This document shows positions 1 to 7,516 of a stretch of 51,377 bases of DNA, in pieces. The DNA is from Oscillospiraceae bacterium. GTDB lineage: Bacteria; Bacillota; Clostridia; Oscillospirales; Acutalibacteraceae. The translations under genes and the position numbers were made by a program. A model generated the notes under the pieces. The model did not search any database. It was not told where the DNA came from and saw only the letters and a list, made by a program, of their open reading frames with translations. Every line of letters starts with the position of its first letter. Positions within the stretch are counted from its first letter, which is position 1. The DNA is taken from NCBI GenBank assembly GCA_031280825.1, contig JAITGE010000002.1, positions 1 to 51,377 on the forward strand, given 5' to 3'.

Positions 1-296
1 GTAGTTTTTCGGGATTGAGAGCGGCAATGAACATTTTCTTTGTACGCCTTGTGGTCCGCGTTCCCGCTGCCGCAAATTGTTTTGCCGCCAATCGCGATAA
101 CGCCGCGCTTTTTCCGCTCCGCGCCAAGCCAGTCGCACAACGCATCCGCCAACTCTTCCGGGTTGATCCGCTCAAATACCCGCCGAAATGTGTCGCTGTC
201 CGGTGTGCCGTTTGGCAGTTCAGGAAGCGTTTTCAGCCATTCCTCGCGCTCGTTTCCGAAGTCCTCCATATCGGTGAAGTCTTCGCCCTTGCACAT
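1..296 (-). pseudogene. ISAs1-family transposase remnant
   Basis: Read on the minus strand from 296 down, an open frame matches the N-terminal half of ISAs1 (H-repeat) transposases: a tryptophan-leucine 'EEWLKTLPELPNGTPDSDTF' block, then RRVFERINPEEL, then AIGGKTICGSG. In intact family members the last block is usually AIDGKT, whose Asp is the first residue of the DDE triad; here it is Gly. An in-frame stop lies just upstream of the first ATG, so the usual N-terminus is missing, and the sequence after the HKAY motif stops resembling the family, which suggests a frameshift or rearrangement. The frame runs off the window edge. The family call rests on motif memory, not a search. The copy looks inactive. 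Confidence 0.72.
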
Positions 297-494
297 TATA
301 CCTCATCTTGTGCTATTTTTAAAGTGAAAAAGTAATTGCTGTGACCGTGCGGAGCAACACAAGAAAGCAATCAAATGATTGGGATCGAAGAGGCTTCGGC
401 GAAGAATGCCTGAGATAGGAATTTTACCGTTACCAGCAACAACGGCCCCGATAATTGTTCAATTCAGCTGTCGTGTGTCTTTCATAAAAAATTC
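297..494. other. gene-free spacer with a small palindrome
   Basis: No convincing gene is seen between the transposase remnant and the beta-galactosidase promoter. The only structure noted is a 12-base palindrome, AATTGTTCAATT, at 453-464, about 30 bases upstream of the promoter -35 box. It could be an operator or activator site, but nothing confirms that. Confidence 0.35.
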
Positions 495-523
495 TGGACA
501 GAGGCTGTATAATGTGGTACAAT
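495..523 (+). promoter_or_regulatory. sigma-A promoter of beta-galactosidase gene
   Basis: TGGACA at 495-500 and TACAAT at 518-523 are separated by 17 bases. A TATAAT at 507-512 inside the spacer has no matching -35 box. The start codon at 567 leaves a leader of about 37 bases. Confidence 0.75.
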
Positions 524-566
524 AACGTGCACATTCGAAGTAACGGCGGCGCGGGGAGGTAACAGC

Positions 567-3500
567 ATGGCGAAAAAATCCTATCAATTCCCTTGGCAAG
601 ACCCTGAGATGATTGGCGAAAATAAGCTGCCGGGGCATAATTTGGCTCTCCCTTTTGGGGCGGAAGACGACGCGTCCTACGACGTCTCGCCCTACAAACG
701 CACCCTCAACGGGCTTTGGCGGTTCGCTTGGCGGCAAAACCTCACGGAGGGCGTCGATCCTGCCTGCACCGCGCCGGATTTTGATGATTCAAAATGGGCG
801 GAAATGCGTGTGCCTTCCCTTTGGGAGCTGGAGGGCTACGGGCAGCCGTTTTATCTTTGCTCTTATTTACATAAAGACCATGTTTCGATAAAGAAACGGG
901 AAATCCCGACGGTTTACCCCGAAACAAACGAGGCGGGCGTATACCGCCGCGGCTTTGATTTGCCCGCCGAATGGGACGGGCGGCGCATTCTGCTGCACTT
1001 CGGCGCGGCGAAATCCGCCTTGGAGGTTTTTCTCAACGGGCGGCGCGTCGGCTACTCCCAAGGCTCGATGACGCCCGCCGAATTTGATGTCACGGGATTC
1101 GTGCGCCCCGGTAAAAATCAGGTCACCGCCATCGTCACACGCTTCAGCACAGGCTATTATCTGGAAGATCAGGATATGTGGAGCTTTTCCGGGATCTACC
1201 GGGAGGTCTACCTTGTTGCGGAACCGAAGGCGCATATTGCTGATTTTTTTGCCGACACAAGCGTTTTGTCGGATAACGTCACCGGCACGCTACACTTAAC
1301 TTCCACGCTGCACAACCCGGAAAATCTGACGTTGCGGCTTGAGGTGCTTCTGGATGGCAAACGCCTGTACGCGGACGCCCGCGACGGCTTCTATCATGAG
1401 CTGCCCGCAGCGCGGCTTTGGAGCGCGGAAGACCCGCAGCTATACCGTTTGGAGCTGCGGCTGTTTGACGGCGACGCACTCCTGGAACGGAAATACATCC
1501 GCATCGGCTTTCGCCGGGTGGAAATTGACGGAAACGTTTTGAAGCTCAACGGGCGGCGGATCATCCTAAAAGGCGTGAACCGCCATGATTTTGACCCCGA
1601 CCACGGCTGGGCGGTGCCGCGTGAACGCTACTACGAGGATCTCTATTTAATGAAGCGCGCAAATATCAACGCCATCCGCACCAGCCATTACCCGGACGAT
1701 CCTTTTTTCTATGAGCTGTGCGATGAGCTGGGCTTTTATGTCATGGACGAAGCGGATGTGGAGAGCCACGGGGTGCGGCGCAAAAACTGCCCGGGGGATC
1801 ACCCGCAATGGCGCAGCGCCGTAGTGGATCGCACCGAGCGCATGGTGCTACGCGACCGAAGCCACGCCTGCGTGTGCTTTTGGAGCTTGGGCAACGAAGC
1901 AGGGCGCGGCGCAAACTTCACGCATATGCGGCAGGCGCTTCTGGCGTTGGATGCCTCCCGCCCCATTCATTACGAAGGCGACGAAAGCTACACCGTTTCT
2001 GATTTCATCAGCCGCATGTATCCCACCGAGGACTTGGTAAAAAAAATGCGGCAGCAAAAAGAATTTCGCCCGGGGCTGTTTGACAACGTCGCCAACGCCC
2101 TTGCGGCGGATAACAAGGCGATACCCAAAAAAAATTACGCTACGCATCCGGTGCTCTATTGCGAATTTGCCCACGCGATGGAAAACAGCCTGGGCAACTT
2201 TCGTGAATACTGTGAGGATTTCGAAAAATATCCGCATATGTGCGGCGGCTTCATCTGGGATTATGTGGATCAATCCATCCGCACGCAAAAAAATGGGCGT
2301 ACCCGCTGGAGCTATGGCGGTGATTTCGGTGAAAGCCGCAGCAGCTACTATTTCTGCGCTAACGGTATCATCGGCGCGGATCGCGAGCCGCATCCCTCCT
2401 ATTATGAAGTGAAGCAATGCTACGCGAGCCTTTGCGCCACGGATTTTGATCCCGCCGCACAAACCGTTCGCATCCACAACAAATACAGTTTTTTGAACCT
2501 TTCCGGCACGGAAGTGCTTTGGCGCGTGCTTTGTAACGGCGAAATCCTCCAAACGGGCGTTTGCGCGGGCATTGCCGCCGCGCCCGGCGGGAGCGTTACC
2601 GTCCGCATTCCCTACGCCGCGGCGGAATTCCCGGTCATCGGGGAAGTCGTGCTGTCCGTCGGCTTCCGTCTGCGCAAAACGCAAGCCTGGGCGCCCGAAG
2701 GCTATGAACTGGCGTTCAGCCAATTTTTGCTGCGTGGCGCCGCGCCCGTGCCCGCGCCCGCGCCTGCGTCACTGCAAATGCAGAAGCTGCCTGGCGGCGT
2801 GGTGCTGCTTACTTCGGCGCATGTCAAAGCCGCCTTCAAGCGCGGGCGGCTCATCGGGTTGGATTTCGGCGACGGGGAACTGTTGCAAACCGAAAAAGGT
2901 CTGCGCCCAAACTATTTCCGCGCGATGATCGATAATGATATGAGCTACGCGAACTTCGTGCCGAAGCTTCTCAAATTCTGGCCGCACCGGCTTTGGCGGT
3001 TTGCAAGCAAGCATTTGCTGCACGAACGCCATAAAATACGCCGCGCGGACGAAAATACCGTAGATATTTATCGCCGAGACGGTTCATGGCTGTTCGCGAG
3101 GAGCGGCGTCACCTGCCGTGTCCACGGAAACGGGCGGCTGGAATTCACCAACAAAACGCGCTTTCTTCCGGGTCTGCCAATCCTCAAAAGCGGGATGCGC
3201 TGTGAGCTGCGACCGGATTTCACGCAAGTCGCCTGGTATGGGCGCGGTCCGCACGAAAGCCATTGCGACCGCAAAACAGGGCAGAAAATCGCAATTCACA
3301 CGCTGCCCGCCGCCGAACTGGAGCACAATTACATGCGTCCGCAAGAAAACGGCAACCGCACGGATCTGCGTTGGCTGGAGCTGCGCCGTGCCGACGGCGC
3401 GGGGCTACGCGTGGAGGCAACCGGCGGTGGCGGAACGCACCCGAAGAACATTCTTGACGACGCGCTGGCAAGCGCGTTGAATTTCAGCCTGCACCCGTGG

Positions 3501-3698
3501 GGGCAAGAAAGGCTGGATCTGGCGGATCACATTGACGAGCTGGTTCCCGACCCTTATTTCACGCTCAACCTGGATGGCTGGCAGCGCGGCGTAGGCGGTG
3601 ATATGCCCGGCTGCACCTATCTGCACAAGCCATATAAGCTGCGCCCGGGCAAATACGTCTATCGCTTCACCTTGCGCGGTATATGCCCGGCGAAATAG
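567..3698 (+). CDS. lacZ: beta-galactosidase, glycoside hydrolase family 2
   Basis: Cytoplasmic enzyme that cleaves terminal beta-galactosides such as lactose with retention of configuration. The protein has 1043 residues, close to E. coli LacZ (1023), and shows the same order: jelly-roll sugar-binding domain (about 50-220), immunoglobulin-like domain, TIM barrel (about 330-620), second Ig-like domain and a C-terminal beta-sandwich (Bgal_small_N). The acid/base glutamate is E444 in SLGNEAGRG and the nucleophile is E533 in LYCEFAHAMENSLGN, matching E461 and E537 of E. coli. No signal peptide is present. The ATG at 567 follows GGGGAGGT by six bases. It is transcribed alone; no lac permease or repressor is next to it. 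The family is clear; the natural substrate could be another beta-galactoside. Confidence 0.95.
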   Translation: MAKKSYQFPWQDPEMIGENKLPGHNLALPFGAEDDASYDVSPYKRTLNGLWRFAWRQNLTEGVDPACTAPDFDDSKWAEMRVPSLWELEGYGQPFYLCSYLHKDHVSIKKREIPTVYPETNEAGVYRRGFDLPAEWDGRRILLHFGAAKSALEVFLNGRRVGYSQGSMTPAEFDVTGFVRPGKNQVTAIVTRFSTGYYLEDQDMWSFSGIYREVYLVAEPKAHIADFFADTSVLSDNVTGTLHLTSTLHNPENLTLRLEVLLDGKRLYADARDGFYHELPAARLWSAEDPQLYRLELRLFDGDALLERKYIRIGFRRVEIDGNVLKLNGRRIILKGVNRHDFDPDHGWAVPRERYYEDLYLMKRANINAIRTSHYPDDPFFYELCDELGFYVMDEADVESHGVRRKNCPGDHPQWRSAVVDRTERMVLRDRSHACVCFWSLGNEAGRGANFTHMRQALLALDASRPIHYEGDESYTVSDFISRMYPTEDLVKKMRQQKEFRPGLFDNVANALAADNKAIPKKNYATHPVLYCEFAHAMENSLGNFREYCEDFEKYPHMCGGFIWDYVDQSIRTQKNGRTRWSYGGDFGESRSSYYFCANGIIGADREPHPSYYEVKQCYASLCATDFDPAAQTVRIHNKYSFLNLSGTEVLWRVLCNGEILQTGVCAGIAAAPGGSVTVRIPYAAAEFPVIGEVVLSVGFRLRKTQAWAPEGYELAFSQFLLRGAAPVPAPAPASLQMQKLPGGVVLLTSAHVKAAFKRGRLIGLDFGDGELLQTEKGLRPNYFRAMIDNDMSYANFVPKLLKFWPHRLWRFASKHLLHERHKIRRADENTVDIYRRDGSWLFARSGVTCRVHGNGRLEFTNKTRFLPGLPILKSGMRCELRPDFTQVAWYGRGPHESHCDRKTGQKIAIHTLPAAELEHNYMRPQENGNRTDLRWLELRRADGAGLRVEATGGGGTHPKNILDDALASALNFSLHPWGQERLDLADHIDELVPDPYFTLNLDGWQRGVGGDMPGCTYLHKPYKLRPGKYVYRFTLRGICPAK

Positions 3699-3749
3699 CG
3701 CTTCAGCACACCAAAAGCAGATTTTTGCAAAAAATCGCGGTTTTTCCTA

Positions 3750-3778
3750 TTGCAATTTTCGCGCAGCTGTGATATAAT
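3750..3778 (+). promoter_or_regulatory. sigma-A promoter of rpsT
   Basis: TTGCAA at 3750-3755, 17-base spacer, perfect TATAAT at 3773-3778. The rpsT start lies 33 bases downstream. Confidence 0.85.
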
Positions 3779-3811
3779 GCCTACCTGTGTAAGGGAAGGG
3801 GGGTGCAAGCA

Positions 3812-4048
3812 ATGCCGAACATCAAATCCGCAAAAAAACGCGTGCTGGTCAACAAAACCCGTGCCGCGCGCAACAAGGCACATCGTTCCGCTCTGCGCAC
3901 GGCGCTGAAGAAGGCTGTCGCCGCCGAGGACAAAACGCTCGTGGCGGAAGCCATTCGCAAGGTCGATCAAGCGGCCGCGAAGGGTCTGATTCACAAGAAC
4001 AACGCCGCTCGCAAAAAATCCGCGCTGGCAAAAATGCTCAACGGTTGA
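3812..4048 (+). CDS. rpsT: 30S ribosomal protein S20
   Basis: Primary 16S rRNA-binding protein of the small subunit. The 78-residue, Lys/Ala-rich sequence begins [11 protein letters not shown], the normal S20 start, and is helical throughout, with the usual length for the family. A GTG nine bases further upstream is in frame, but the conserved N-terminus and the purine-rich site AAGGGAAGGGGGG favour the ATG at 3812. It has its own strong promoter and is followed by an intrinsic terminator at 4076-4100, so it is probably monocistronic. Confidence 0.96.
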   Translation: MPNIKSAKKRVLVNKTRAARNKAHRSALRTALKKAVAAEDKTLVAEAIRKVDQAAAKGLIHKNNAARKKSALAKMLNG

Positions 4049-4075
4049 GCGACGCATGTTATATTACCGAACGCC

Positions 4076-4100
4076 AACGCTTCTAAACGGAAGCGTTTTG
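4076..4100 (+). terminator. rpsT intrinsic terminator
   Basis: AACGCTTC (4076-4083) and GAAGCGTT (4090-4097) form a perfect 8-bp stem with a 6-base loop, followed by a T-rich tail. Confidence 0.75.
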
Positions 4101-4138
4101 TTCGTTTGCGATGCAATAAAGTGAAGTGAGGTTATGGC

Positions 4139-4885
4139 ATGAGCTTTGTGATTTCGCACCGGGGCGCAAACAAGGAAGCGCCCGAAAACACCCTTTCCGC
4201 CTTTCGTAAATCCCTTGCGCTGGGGGTGGACGGCTTTGAAAACGACGTGCATTTGACCAAGGACGGACGTTTGGTCGTTTGCCATGATGAAACTCTGGAG
4301 CGTACCTCCAACGGCAAGGGGCGTATTTGCGATCACAGCTTTGAGGCGCTTCGCCGCTTGGATTTCGGCAGTTGGTTCGCGCCGGAATTCACGGGCGAAA
4401 AAATCCCCTCGCTGGAGGAGTTTTTTGCGCTGTGCGCCAATCTGAAAATCATCAATGTGGAGCTTAAGCGGGCGCCCGACGGTTCCACAGCCGCCGCACC
4501 CGCCACCGTTCAAATGGCTAAAGCGTTTGGATTGTTTGACCGCCTGATCGTCTCCAGCTTTGATATGACGATGCTGCTCGCCTGCACGGATTGCGACCCC
4601 GCTACGCGCACAGCATATCTTTACAACGATCTCGAGTTGCCTCTGGTGAAGGAGCTGCACGCAAGCATGAAGGATTTTGCCGTGAAATATCATTTGGCGG
4701 CACTGCATCCGTTTTTTGGTGCGCTGACGGCAGAATACATCGCCGAAGCCCATGCCGCCGGTCTGATGGTGAATCCATGGACAGTCAACCAGCACCACGC
4801 GCTGGAGCTGCTGCGCGACTGGGGTGCGGACGGCGTGATTACCGACCAACCCGCGCTTGCTATGGAAGTGGCGCGCACGGCATGA
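4139..4885 (+). CDS. glycerophosphodiester phosphodiesterase family protein
   Basis: Hydrolyses glycerophosphodiesters, the deacylation products of phospholipids, to glycerol-3-phosphate and an alcohol. The 248-residue protein opens with the family signature: ISHRGANKEAPENT (catalytic His and metal ligands), then FENDVHLTKDG (E-x-D metal ligands) and VVCHDETLERTSNGKG (second catalytic His). A C-terminal MVNPWTVNQ segment matches the usual VWTVN motif. There is no signal peptide, so it resembles cytoplasmic UgpQ-type enzymes. The start at 4139 follows GTGAGGT. Its stop codon overlaps the start of the Mini-RNase III gene, so the two are translationally coupled. The exact substrate is unknown. 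Confidence 0.9.
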   Translation: MSFVISHRGANKEAPENTLSAFRKSLALGVDGFENDVHLTKDGRLVVCHDETLERTSNGKGRICDHSFEALRRLDFGSWFAPEFTGEKIPSLEEFFALCANLKIINVELKRAPDGSTAAAPATVQMAKAFGLFDRLIVSSFDMTMLLACTDCDPATRTAYLYNDLELPLVKELHASMKDFAVKYHLAALHPFFGALTAEYIAEAHAAGLMVNPWTVNQHHALELLRDWGADGVITDQPALAMEVARTA

Positions 4886-5280
4886 CGCGGAGCCAAGCAA
4901 CCGAGCCGATGGAGCGCCCGGAGCTGCTCAGCCCTTTGGCGCTGGCGTTTTTAGGCGACACCGTCTATGATTTGTTCGTGCGCGAAGCCTTGCTGCGCGA
5001 AGCAAACCGTCCGACCCACGCGCTACAAAAGGCGGCGGCGGCGCAGGTGAACGCCCGCGCCCAAGCCGAAAAAGCGCAGCAAATCTATCCGCTTTTGACG
5101 GAAGCCGAGGCGGCAATTTTCCGGCGCGGCAAAAACGCCAAGCCCGGGCATGTTCCCCGCAGCTGTTCGCCCGAGGAATACAGCCGCGCAACCGCGCTGG
5201 AATGCCTCTTTGGATGGCTGTGGCTTCGCGGGCAGGCGGCGCGGGCGCAGGAACTGTTTACCACCGGTGGCACAAACTAG
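4882..5280 (+). CDS. mrnC: Mini-ribonuclease III
   Basis: Double-strand-specific endoribonuclease that matures 23S rRNA in Firmicutes. It is an RNase III catalytic domain without the dsRNA-binding domain. The 132-residue protein has the family features: LLSPLALAFLGDTVYDLFVR (the conserved acidic D for Mg2+), a K-rich middle with RRGKNAK, and the late YSRATALECLFGWLWL block containing the catalytic-site glutamate. The ATG at 4882 overlaps the preceding stop (ATGA); a second in-frame ATG at 4909 is possible. The usual neighbour cysS is not present in the window. No internal stops or deletions are seen. Confidence 0.9.
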   Translation: MTRSQATEPMERPELLSPLALAFLGDTVYDLFVREALLREANRPTHALQKAAAAQVNARAQAEKAQQIYPLLTEAEAAIFRRGKNAKPGHVPRSCSPEEYSRATALECLFGWLWLRGQAARAQELFTTGGTN

Positions 5281-5283
5281 CCC

Positions 5284-5312
5284 TTGCTTTTTTTTTCGCA
5301 TTGTGATACAAT
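5284..5312 (+). promoter_or_regulatory. sigma-A promoter of ferredoxin gene
   Basis: TTGCTT at 5284-5289, 17-base T-rich spacer, TACAAT at 5307-5312, 33 bases upstream of the GTG start. Confidence 0.7.
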
Positions 5313-5345
5313 TACGCAACCAAGCAAAGGAAGGAGGCTCACGAC

Positions 5346-5516
5346 GTGGCTTATACAATCAACAGCGATTGCATTTCCTGCGGGGCTTGCGAAGCGGAAT
5401 GTCCGGTTTCGGCAATCAGCGCGGGCGACGACGTCTATGTCATTGACCCCGACGTCTGCATCGATTGCGGTGCTTGCGCAACCGTTTGCCCGGTTTCCGC
5501 GCCCAACCCGGCGTAG
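5346..5516 (+). CDS. 2[4Fe-4S] clostridial-type ferredoxin
   Basis: A 56-residue electron carrier of the clostridial type. Two CxxCxxCxxxCP motifs are present, CISCGACEAECP at about residues 9-20 and CIDCGACATVCP at about 38-49, giving all eight cysteine ligands for two [4Fe-4S] clusters. The length equals that of classical clostridial ferredoxins. The start is GTG at 5346, preceded by GGAAGGAGG. It has its own promoter and an intrinsic terminator, so it is a monocistronic gene, as is common for major ferredoxins of anaerobes. Likely partners (hydrogenase, pyruvate:ferredoxin oxidoreductase) are not in the window. Confidence 0.95.
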   Translation: MAYTINSDCISCGACEAECPVSAISAGDDVYVIDPDVCIDCGACATVCPVSAPNPA

Positions 5517-5534
5517 ATCACGCCTATGCGGTTC

Positions 5535-5570
5535 AAACGCTTCACGCCGCCACGGCGCGGGGCGTTTTTT
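5535..5570 (+). terminator. ferredoxin intrinsic terminator
   Basis: Outer stem AAACGC/GCGTTT (5535-5540 with 5562-5567) encloses an inner stem CGCCG/CGGCG (5545-5549 with 5553-5557), ending in six Ts. Confidence 0.8.
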
Positions 5571-5650
5571 ATCGGCAAAATCCCATACATAATGATGATG
5601 CTCTTTGCCTATATTGTAGCGCGTATTTTCGGATTGTCAAGCGCGGGGGG

Positions 5651-5679
5651 TTGACAGCATAAAAATCAGATGGTATAAT
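5651..5679 (+). promoter_or_regulatory. consensus sigma-A promoter of riboswitch-ribU
   Basis: Perfect TTGACA (5651-5656), 17-base spacer, perfect TATAAT (5674-5679). Transcription should begin a few bases before the FMN aptamer. Confidence 0.9.
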
Positions 5680-5694
5680 GAAACCGTAAACAAG

Positions 5695-5835
5695 CGTTCT
5701 TCAGGGGTGGGTGCAATTCCACACCGGCGGTGATCCTCTTTTCGAGGCGAGCCCGCCAGCCGAACCAACGGTGGTTTTGGCAGATTCCGGTGCGATCCCG
5801 GAGCCGACGGTAACAGTCCGGAATGAAGAAGAACG
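5695..5835 (+). promoter_or_regulatory. FMN riboswitch (RFN element)
   Basis: The aptamer shows the conserved RFN blocks in order: TTCAGGGGTGGGTGCAATTC, CCACACCGGCGGTGAT, AGCCCGCCAGCC, GGTGCGATCCCGGAGCCGAC and GGTAACAGTCCGGAATGAA. The closing P1 helix CGTTCTTC (5695-5702) pairs perfectly with GAAGAACG (5828-5835). FMN binding should lower expression of the riboflavin transporter gene downstream. The terminator at 5868-5917 is the likely expression platform. A second perfect hairpin, GCGGCAA/TTGCCGC (5836-5842 with 5847-5853), sits between them and may take part in switching. Confidence 0.95.
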
Positions 5836-5867
5836 GCGGCAATCCCTTGCCGCGCAAAACAAGCCCT

Positions 5868-5917
5868 ACGCGCCTGTTTATACTGCCGCAATTGGCAGAA
5901 TAACGGCGTGTTTTTTT
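5868..5917 (+). terminator. riboswitch-controlled terminator
   Basis: A long imperfect hairpin (GCC..GTTTAT..CTGCC pairing with GGCAG..ATAAC..GGC) is followed by seven or eight Ts at 5910-5917, just before the ribU ribosome-binding site. It fits transcription attenuation by the FMN riboswitch. Confidence 0.8.
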
Positions 5918-5939
5918 GCGCCGCAAAGGAGGAATCCCC

Positions 5940-6539
5940 ATGCCCCGCACAACCGGACGCAGTATCCGTCCTCTCGCCGCAACGGCAATGCTTGCCGCTG
6001 TTTCCTGCGTGCTGTTCCTGTTTCAAATTGGCACGCCTCTCACGCCCGGCTATTTAAAGCTGGATCTTTCGGATTTGCCCGCGCTCCTGGCTTCCATGAC
6101 CTTTGGCGCGCCCTACGGCGTGCTGGTGTGCTTGGTGAAGAACGCCGTGGGACTGCTGCACAGCATGACGAGCGGGGTCGGCGAGCTTTCGAACTTTGTT
6201 TTAAGCAGCGCCTTTGTGCTCACTGCCGGTTTGCTTTACCGCCGCCGCCGCACCTTGAAGGCAGCGGTGGTCGGCGCCCTTCTGGGCGCGGCGGTGGCCG
6301 CGGTCGTCAGCGTGCCGTCGAATTATTACCTTGTATATCCTATTTATGGCAAGGTGATGCCTATGGAAGCGATTATGGGAATGTACCAAGCCATCGTGCC
6401 GCGCATCGAAAAGCTGTGGCAAGCGCTGTGGATTTTCAACGCGCCCTTCACCTTTGCCAAGGGCTTGCTCTGCGCGCTGGTAACGCTTTGGATCTATGAG
6501 CCGCTCCAGCCGTTGCTGGTTGGCGATCGACACAACTGA
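5940..6539 (+). CDS. ribU: riboflavin transporter, ECF S-component
   Basis: Substrate-binding membrane subunit of an energy-coupling-factor transporter that imports riboflavin. The 199-residue protein has about six hydrophobic segments and typical RibU/ECF-S stretches: an N-terminal helix (about residues 12-35), LKLDLSDLPALLASMTFG, then CLVKNAVGLLHSMTSGVGEL, and a late IFNAPFTFAKGLLCALVT segment. The ATG at 5940 follows AAAGGAGG; an upstream in-frame start at 5916 lies in the terminator tail and is rejected. The FMN riboswitch independently supports riboflavin as the substrate. The ECF ATPases and EcfT are not in this window, so the module must be shared from elsewhere. No biosynthetic rib genes are nearby. 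Confidence 0.94.
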   Translation: MPRTTGRSIRPLAATAMLAAVSCVLFLFQIGTPLTPGYLKLDLSDLPALLASMTFGAPYGVLVCLVKNAVGLLHSMTSGVGELSNFVLSSAFVLTAGLLYRRRRTLKAAVVGALLGAAVAAVVSVPSNYYLVYPIYGKVMPMEAIMGMYQAIVPRIEKLWQALWIFNAPFTFAKGLLCALVTLWIYEPLQPLLVGDRHN

Positions 6540-6579
6540 AAATATTTTGGAAAAACGAGCAAAACGCCGAAAAAATTTG

Positions 6580-6608
6580 TTGACATTCCATGCGGCTTGC
6601 ACTATAAT
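6580..6608 (+). promoter_or_regulatory. consensus sigma-A promoter of sugar-gene pair
   Basis: TTGACA at 6580-6585, 17-base spacer, TATAAT at 6603-6608, 38 bases before the ATG at 6647. Confidence 0.9.
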
Positions 6609-6646
6609 AAGAACGCAAAAATCAAATTTCCAGAAAGGCATGATGT

Positions 6647-7480
6647 ATGAGTATTTCGTACGCAGTATTCACGAAACCCTGGAAGACCCAAAGCCTGGAG
6701 GAGGTAGCCGAAATTATTGGCGGGATGGGCTTCAACGCCGTGGAGTATCCTCTGCGCGGCGGTTATCAGGCTGAGCGCCCGAAGGATATCGAAAACCTTT
6801 GCAAGGTGCTGGGCAAAAGCGGCATCCAAGTCGCCAGCATGGCGGCGGGCATTGACGTCGCCGTCGAAAAGGGGCACGGTGAGCCGGTGGGCGCAACCGA
6901 GGAGCTTTATGCCGCCTGCGGTGCGGCGGGGGTTCCTGTTATTCGTATTTGCCAGGGGCTTGACAGCAAGCTGGGCTTTTGGGAGAATATCGAGAAGCTC
7001 AAGGCGAAATACGCCGTCGCTGAAAAGCTGGGTGAAAAATACGGCGTGTGCCTTGGCGTGCAGATGCACTATGATCACGGTACAAGCGGCAGCGTAACGG
7101 CCAGCTACGACAGCTACATCCTGCTCAAGGATTTTGACCCGCGCTACGTCGCCGCCGTCTGGGATGCCGGGCACAGCGGTTTGGCGGGCGAGCCACCCGA
7201 GCGCGCGCTGGATTGCCTGTGGGATCACCTGTGCATGGTCAATTTCAAGGCGGCTTATTGGAAGCGCGGCAACGGTCCCGAAGCTACCCGGGCGAATTGG
7301 GGTGTGCATTGGACGACAGGGCAGAACGGCATGTGCCCTTGGGATCGCGCAGTGGCGTATCTCAAGCAGCGCGGTTATGAAGGCACGGTTTGCCTCCCGG
7401 CGGAATATTCTGACGAGCCGGCGGTCGAAGCTTATACCCGGCAGGATATTGCGTATATCCAAGCATTGTTTGCAAAATGA
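6647..7480 (+). CDS. sugar phosphate isomerase/epimerase (xylose isomerase-like TIM barrel)
   Basis: The 277-residue protein has the pattern of the AP-endonuclease family 2 / xylose-isomerase-like TIM barrel: an N-terminal SYAVFTKPW strand, GFNAVEYPLRGGY, a metal-binding region VCLGVQMHYDHG (Q/H ligands), VAAVWDAGHSG (D/H ligands) and a final GYEGTVCLPAEYSDE (Glu ligand). Family members isomerise or epimerise sugars and inositol derivatives with a divalent metal. The start follows AGAAAGG by eight bases. It is followed 36 bases later by an NAD(P)-dependent oxidoreductase, a pairing typical of inositol or unusual-sugar catabolism. The substrate cannot be read from the sequence. Confidence 0.8.
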   Translation: MSISYAVFTKPWKTQSLEEVAEIIGGMGFNAVEYPLRGGYQAERPKDIENLCKVLGKSGIQVASMAAGIDVAVEKGHGEPVGATEELYAACGAAGVPVIRICQGLDSKLGFWENIEKLKAKYAVAEKLGEKYGVCLGVQMHYDHGTSGSVTASYDSYILLKDFDPRYVAAVWDAGHSGLAGEPPERALDCLWDHLCMVNFKAAYWKRGNGPEATRANWGVHWTTGQNGMCPWDRAVAYLKQRGYEGTVCLPAEYSDEPAVEAYTRQDIAYIQALFAK

Positions 7481-7516
7481 ACATTAGTCATATAGTACAG
7501 TTAGGAGATGTTTTTC

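Noticed and set aside
1848-2723. 291-codon minus-strand frame inside the beta-galactosidase gene
   Set aside because: Shadow frame; the plus-strand gene carries both catalytic glutamates and full GH2 architecture.
3720-3736. GATTTTT/AAAAATC hairpin as a terminator after the beta-galactosidase gene
   Set aside because: Loop of two bases and an A/T-only stem make a stable terminator unlikely, and it sits close to the rpsT promoter.
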